Source of the DNA: Acinetobacter equi
GTDB lineage: Bacteria > Pseudomonadota > Gammaproteobacteria > Pseudomonadales > Moraxellaceae
NCBI RefSeq assembly: GCF_001307195.1
Contig: NZ_CP012808.1
Coordinates: forward strand, 806,001 to 870,000
DNA length: 64,000 nucleotides
Reading direction: 5' to 3'
Shown here piece after piece: positions 61,370 through 64,000 of this stretch. The translations under genes and the position numbers were made by a program. The first letter of the stretch is position 1. Every line of letters begins with the position of its first letter. The notes beneath the pieces were generated by a model, which saw only the letters and a list, made by a program, of their open reading frames with translations, made no database searches and was not told the origin of the DNA.

Positions 61370-62065
61370 ATGAAAAAAACAATACTGTTGGCAACAGCTT
61401 TATTTTCAACATTCAGCTTTGCAAATGTTGATACGGTTAAGTCTAATTTGCAAAAAAATCATCCAGATTTAAAAATTGAAAAAATTCAGCCAACAGAAAT
61501 GAAAGGTATTTATAGTGGTGTAATGGGTGGGCAAATTGTCTATTTAAATGATGATGCTCAGCATCTTATCGCAGGAACAATGGTGCGTTTAAGTGATCAA
61601 AAAAATTTAACGAAAGATCTCGTAATTAAACAAAATACAGTAGATTGGAATAAGTTAAATCTAAATGATGCTGTCAAAATTGTGAAAGGAAATGGTAAGC
61701 ATAAACTTGCTATCTTCTCAGATCCAAATTGCCCTTACTGCAAAAATTTAGAAGATGAATTGAAAAATTTAAATAATGTAACGATTTATACCTTTATTGT
61801 GCCATTTAAACCGCAATCTGTTGAACCTTCGAAAAAAGTATATTGTGAAAAAAATCCTGCTCAGGCATGGACTGATTTAATTGCTAAAGGTATTCAACCA
61901 ACGACTAAAAAAGTCTGTGAAAATCCAATTGATCGTAACTTTGCTGTTGCAAAAGAAATAGGTGTAACAGGAACGCCAAGTATTATTTTTGAAAATGGTT
62001 TAAAAGTTGTAGGTGCGTACCCTACCGATAAAATTGAAGAAATTTTCAAAGAATTTGGTTTATAA
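61370..62065 (+). CDS. dsbC: thiol:disulfide interchange protein DsbC
   Basis: A 231-residue periplasmic disulfide isomerase. Signal peptide MKKTILLATALFSTFSFA, then an N-terminal dimerisation domain (residues about 20-80) and a thioredoxin-fold domain with the active site CPYC at residues 121-124, cis-Pro motif VTGTPSI and two further Cys (VYCEKN, KVCENP). The DsbC-type dimer shuffles wrong disulfides and is kept reduced by DsbD. ATG 61370 gives the signal peptide directly; a GAGAGAGA stretch precedes it. The 61349 frame extension is rejected. Confidence 0.93.
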   Translation: MKKTILLATALFSTFSFANVDTVKSNLQKNHPDLKIEKIQPTEMKGIYSGVMGGQIVYLNDDAQHLIAGTMVRLSDQKNLTKDLVIKQNTVDWNKLNLNDAVKIVKGNGKHKLAIFSDPNCPYCKNLEDELKNLNNVTIYTFIVPFKPQSVEPSKKVYCEKNPAQAWTDLIAKGIQPTTKKVCENPIDRNFAVAKEIGVTGTPSIIFENGLKVVGAYPTDKIEEIFKEFGL

Positions 62066-62104
62066 AAAGAGTGGATTAAATGATTTAGATAAGTGATTTA
62101 TCTA

Positions 62105-62136
62105 CAAAAAAGCACCTTATTAAAAGGTGCTTTTTC
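62105..62136. terminator. terminator between dsbC and the GlsB-like gene
   Basis: AAAAAGCACCTT pairs with AAGGTGCTTTTT around ATTA/TAA. The symmetrical flanks suit both convergent transcripts. Confidence 0.9.
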
Positions 62137-62385
62137 TTAATTTTTTGTGAGTAAACTATAAAGATATAAAATAACAATAGCACCAACAATAGAGGCGAAG
62201 AATCCTGCTGTTGCATTTTCACCATAAAAACCTAAAGCTCGACCTCCATAGGTTGCAACTAATGAACCACCAATACCTAATGCTGTAGTGACAATAAAAC
62301 CTGCTTTATTGTTTCCTGGTTTAATCGCTCGAGCAATTAAACCAGCAACAAAGCCGACCATAATGGCTACAATAAGTGACCACAT
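62137..62385 (-). CDS. GlsB/YeaQ/YmgE-family small membrane protein
   Basis: An 82-residue protein with three hydrophobic helices and the family signature GLIARAIKPGNNKAGFIVTTALGI, followed by ATAGFFASIVGAIVILYLYSLLT. Transglycosylase-associated (GlsB/YeaQ/YmgE) proteins are small stress-induced membrane proteins of unclear biochemical role. AGGAGA lies at good spacing before ATG 62385. Confidence 0.92.
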   Translation of the reverse strand: MWSLIVAIMVGFVAGLIARAIKPGNNKAGFIVTTALGIGGSLVATYGGRALGFYGENATAGFFASIVGAIVILYLYSLLTKN

Positions 62386-62518
62386 AAAAGATCTCCTTGT
62401 TATTTATACTTTGCAAATCATACTGATATATATCATTAATCAGTTTATAAAATTGAAAAGTATATTAAATGCTAAAAGTTGTGGGGATTTTGTATTTTTA
62501 AAGAATAAAACGATATAA

Positions 62519-62543
62519 AAAAAGTGGCATATGCCACTTTTAA
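62519..62543 (-). terminator. hpt terminator
   Basis: AAAAAGTGGCAT pairs with ATGCCACTTTT, a near-perfect palindrome with T-run on the minus strand, 10 bases past the hpt stop. Confidence 0.9.
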
Positions 62544-62552
62544 TATTATTAA

Positions 62553-63080
62553 TCAGAGACCAATTTCTCCAATAAATGGAATATGGCGATATTTTTGATC
62601 GTAATCTAAACCATAACCAACAATAAATTTATCTTCAACTTCAAAGCCTAAGAATTTAACTTCTAAGTCGATTTCACGGCGTGAAGGTTTACTAACTAAA
62701 GTACATAATTCAATTGAATTAGGACCACGTGTTTCTAGTATTTCTAGAACTTTGCTTAAGGTATTACCAGAGTCAATGATGTCTTCAATTACAAGTACAT
62801 CTTTACCGCGAATATCGCCATCTAAATCTTTTAAAATTTTAACGTCTCGCGTAGATACCGTTCCACCACCGTAGCTTGAAACAGTCATGAAATCGAGTTC
62901 ATGCGGTTTTTCAATTGTGCGACACAGATCTGCCATAAAAATTACAGAACCACGAAGCAAGCCAATAAGAATAAGCTCTTTGTCACTGTTTGCGTAGTGT
63001 GCATTAATTTGTGCACCAAGCTCTTTAACTTTAGCTTGGATTTCGTCTGCTGAAATCATTACGCTCATTTGAACGGTCAT
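62553..63080 (-). CDS. hpt: hypoxanthine phosphoribosyltransferase
   Basis: A 175-residue PRTase that salvages hypoxanthine (and guanine) to IMP/GMP using PRPP. The PRPP loop VLVIEDIIDSGNTL and the flexible-loop region TVSSYGGGTVSTRDVK are intact, as is the C-terminal FIVGYGLDYDQKYRHIPFIG. ATG 63080 with TAGG upstream gives MTVQMSVMISADEI, matching the family start; the longer frame to 63137 is hydrophobic and unrelated. It sits near guanine deaminase on the same strand, a purine-salvage grouping. Confidence 0.95.
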   Translation of the reverse strand: MTVQMSVMISADEIQAKVKELGAQINAHYANSDKELILIGLLRGSVIFMADLCRTIEKPHELDFMTVSSYGGGTVSTRDVKILKDLDGDIRGKDVLVIEDIIDSGNTLSKVLEILETRGPNSIELCTLVSKPSRREIDLEVKFLGFEVEDKFIVGYGLDYDQKYRHIPFIGEIGL

Positions 63081-63214
63081 GGGTAGATACCTAAAGAGTA
63101 AGAAAATATAAATAAAAAAGGCGTTGACCAGCAACACCCCAAATAATATATATTAATTTTAATACATCTAGACTCGAGATGCATCTTTTTTACCAAGGAA
63201 AGCATGTAATCATA

Positions 63215-63267
63215 TTTGAGTTTGTAAAATGTTATTCTTTTAAAATGACTTATTTTACAAACTCAAA
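63215..63267. repeat. 16-bp inverted repeat between hpt and guaD
   Basis: TTTGAGTTTGTAAAAT (63215-63230) and ATTTTACAAACTCAAA (63252-63267) are perfect complements with a 21-base loop. It lies just past the guaD stop. It could be a transcription terminator without a U-tract or an operator site. Confidence 0.6.
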
Positions 63268-63277
63268 GTCTAAAAAA

Positions 63278-64000
63278 TTAGCTGATTTTTACATCTTTGA
63301 CGTATGCAGGTTGCCCATAAATATAGGTTGCATGGATATTACGATCATCCCCCATTGTCATTAATGCAAACAGAGCATCTTCAATGCTTTTGGCTCTTTG
63401 CTGACGAAGTTCTTGTAACGCCGTGGCTGCTAAATCTAGCACCACAAAGTCGGCTTCTTTACCTACATTAAAGTTACCTAATTGGTGGTCTAAATCTAGC
63501 GCTTTCGCACCGCCTAATGTTGCATGATATAAAGATTCAAATGCAGATAATTTATTACCTTGCAGTTGTTGAACTTTATAAGCCTCATTGATCGTTTGTA
63601 ATTGGTTAAAGGATGTTCCTGCGCCAATATCTGTACCTAAACCGACTTTGACTTGTTTTTCCCACGTTTTATTTAAAGGGAATAATCCACTTCCTAGAAA
63701 TAAATTGGATGTTGGGCAAAATGCAATAGCTGAATTGGTTGCATGCATACAGTCCCATTCATCTTCATTAAGATGAACACAATGAGCAAAAATAGATTTT
63801 GAACCTGTTAAGCCATAATGATGATACACATCTAAATAGCCTTTTTGATTTGGGAATAAATCTTTAACCCAAGCAATTTCATTTTTATTTTCACTTAAAT
63901 GTGTATGAATATAAACATTAGGATATTCAGCTTTAAGTTGCTGCGCTTTTTGCAATTGTTCAGGTGTTGAAGTTGGTGCAAAACGTGGCGTAATCGCATA
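63278..64000 (-). CDS. guaD: guanine deaminase, C-terminal part (runs off the right edge)
   Basis: The C-terminal 240 codons of an amidohydrolase-fold guanine deaminase, which turns guanine into xanthine. Metal and substrate segments are visible: YIHTHLSENKNEIAWVKDLF (HxH-type region), FAHCVHLNEDEW, FCPTSNLFLGSGLF and GLGTDIGAGTSFN with the zinc Asp. The frame is open to the window edge, so the start lies beyond 64000. It is on the same strand as hpt about 200 bases downstream. Together they point to purine salvage and nitrogen use. Confidence 0.93.
   Translation of the reverse strand, partial: YAITPRFAPTSTPEQLQKAQQLKAEYPNVYIHTHLSENKNEIAWVKDLFPNQKGYLDVYHHYGLTGSKSIFAHCVHLNEDEWDCMHATNSAIAFCPTSNLFLGSGLFPLNKTWEKQVKVGLGTDIGAGTSFNQLQTINEAYKVQQLQGNKLSAFESLYHATLGGAKALDLDHQLGNFNVGKEADFVVLDLAATALQELRQQRAKSIEDALFALMTMGDDRNIHATYIYGQPAYVKDVKIS

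Overview
This is a low-GC gammaproteobacterial chromosome segment that includes the replication origin. The gene content points to Acinetobacter or a close Moraxellaceae relative. The evidence is the order gyrB-recF-dnaN-dnaA divergent from rpmH-rnpA-yidD-yidC-mnmE, a DnaA starting MLWTDCLTRL, a 16S-Ile-Ala-23S-5S rRNA operon, a YadA-type trimeric autotransporter with an extended signal peptide, and AT-rich spacers. The species cannot be named from this alone.

Layout. 0-3.2 kb: 5' end of dapB, an orphan small gene (possible ADP-ribosyltransferase-like fold), a frameshifted small membrane gene, two terminator-like hairpins that could end small RNAs, dnaJ and a small membrane protein. 3.7-12.3 kb: ppc, a RutG-like nucleobase permease, a LysR regulator convergent with a TauE/SafE exporter, a HAD phosphatase, and a chorismate mutase directly behind a protein that reads as two DsbA/HCCA-isomerase-like domains. 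12.6-18.6 kb: ilvD, a small secreted protein and a large trimeric autotransporter adhesin. 19-23 kb: fmt-rsmB, then an NSS amino-acid transporter with a 34-residue MetS-like partner. 23.3-28.5 kb: a DUF1287 protein, two tandem M20 (carboxypeptidase G2-like) peptidases with signal peptides, and an aromatic-acid MFS importer, all on the minus strand. 28.8-34.5 kb: a complete rRNA operon on the minus strand with promoter, tRNAs, RNase III processing stems and terminator. 34.6-35.5 kb: a decayed region with remnants of coding sequence. 35.5-42.3 kb: tyrS, anmK, a MetX-like alpha/beta hydrolase, erpA, an ABC-F ATPase and an NTF2-like protein.

42.4-53.4 kb is the replication-origin core. gyrB, recF, dnaN and dnaA run leftward. 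The dnaA-rpmH gap carries at least five perfect DnaA boxes plus two near matches and an AT-rich stretch. rpmH, rnpA, yidD, yidC and mnmE run rightward from a consensus promoter. Three parS-like ParB-binding palindromes flank this region: a perfect 16-mer inside rsmB, one inside recF, and one upstream of dsbC. This makes the window a likely chromosome-segregation centromere as well as an origin.

53.4-64 kb: a chaperone-usher pilus operon in the order usher, chaperone, subunit, tip-like adhesin, preceded by a 23-codon ORF with a strong ribosome binding site. Then come a secreted ankyrin protein, an MFS efflux-type transporter, dsbC, a GlsB/YeaQ-type membrane protein, hpt and the 3' part of guaD (purine salvage).

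I found no convincing CRISPR array, prophage, insertion sequence or defence island. The items most worth follow-up are the parS set, the pilus operon with its leader ORF, the paired secreted peptidases next to an aromatic-acid importer, the double-domain DsbA-like protein, and the decayed tract beside the rRNA operon. All starts are chosen by reading Shine-Dalgarno spacing and remembered family lengths. No alignment or database search was run.
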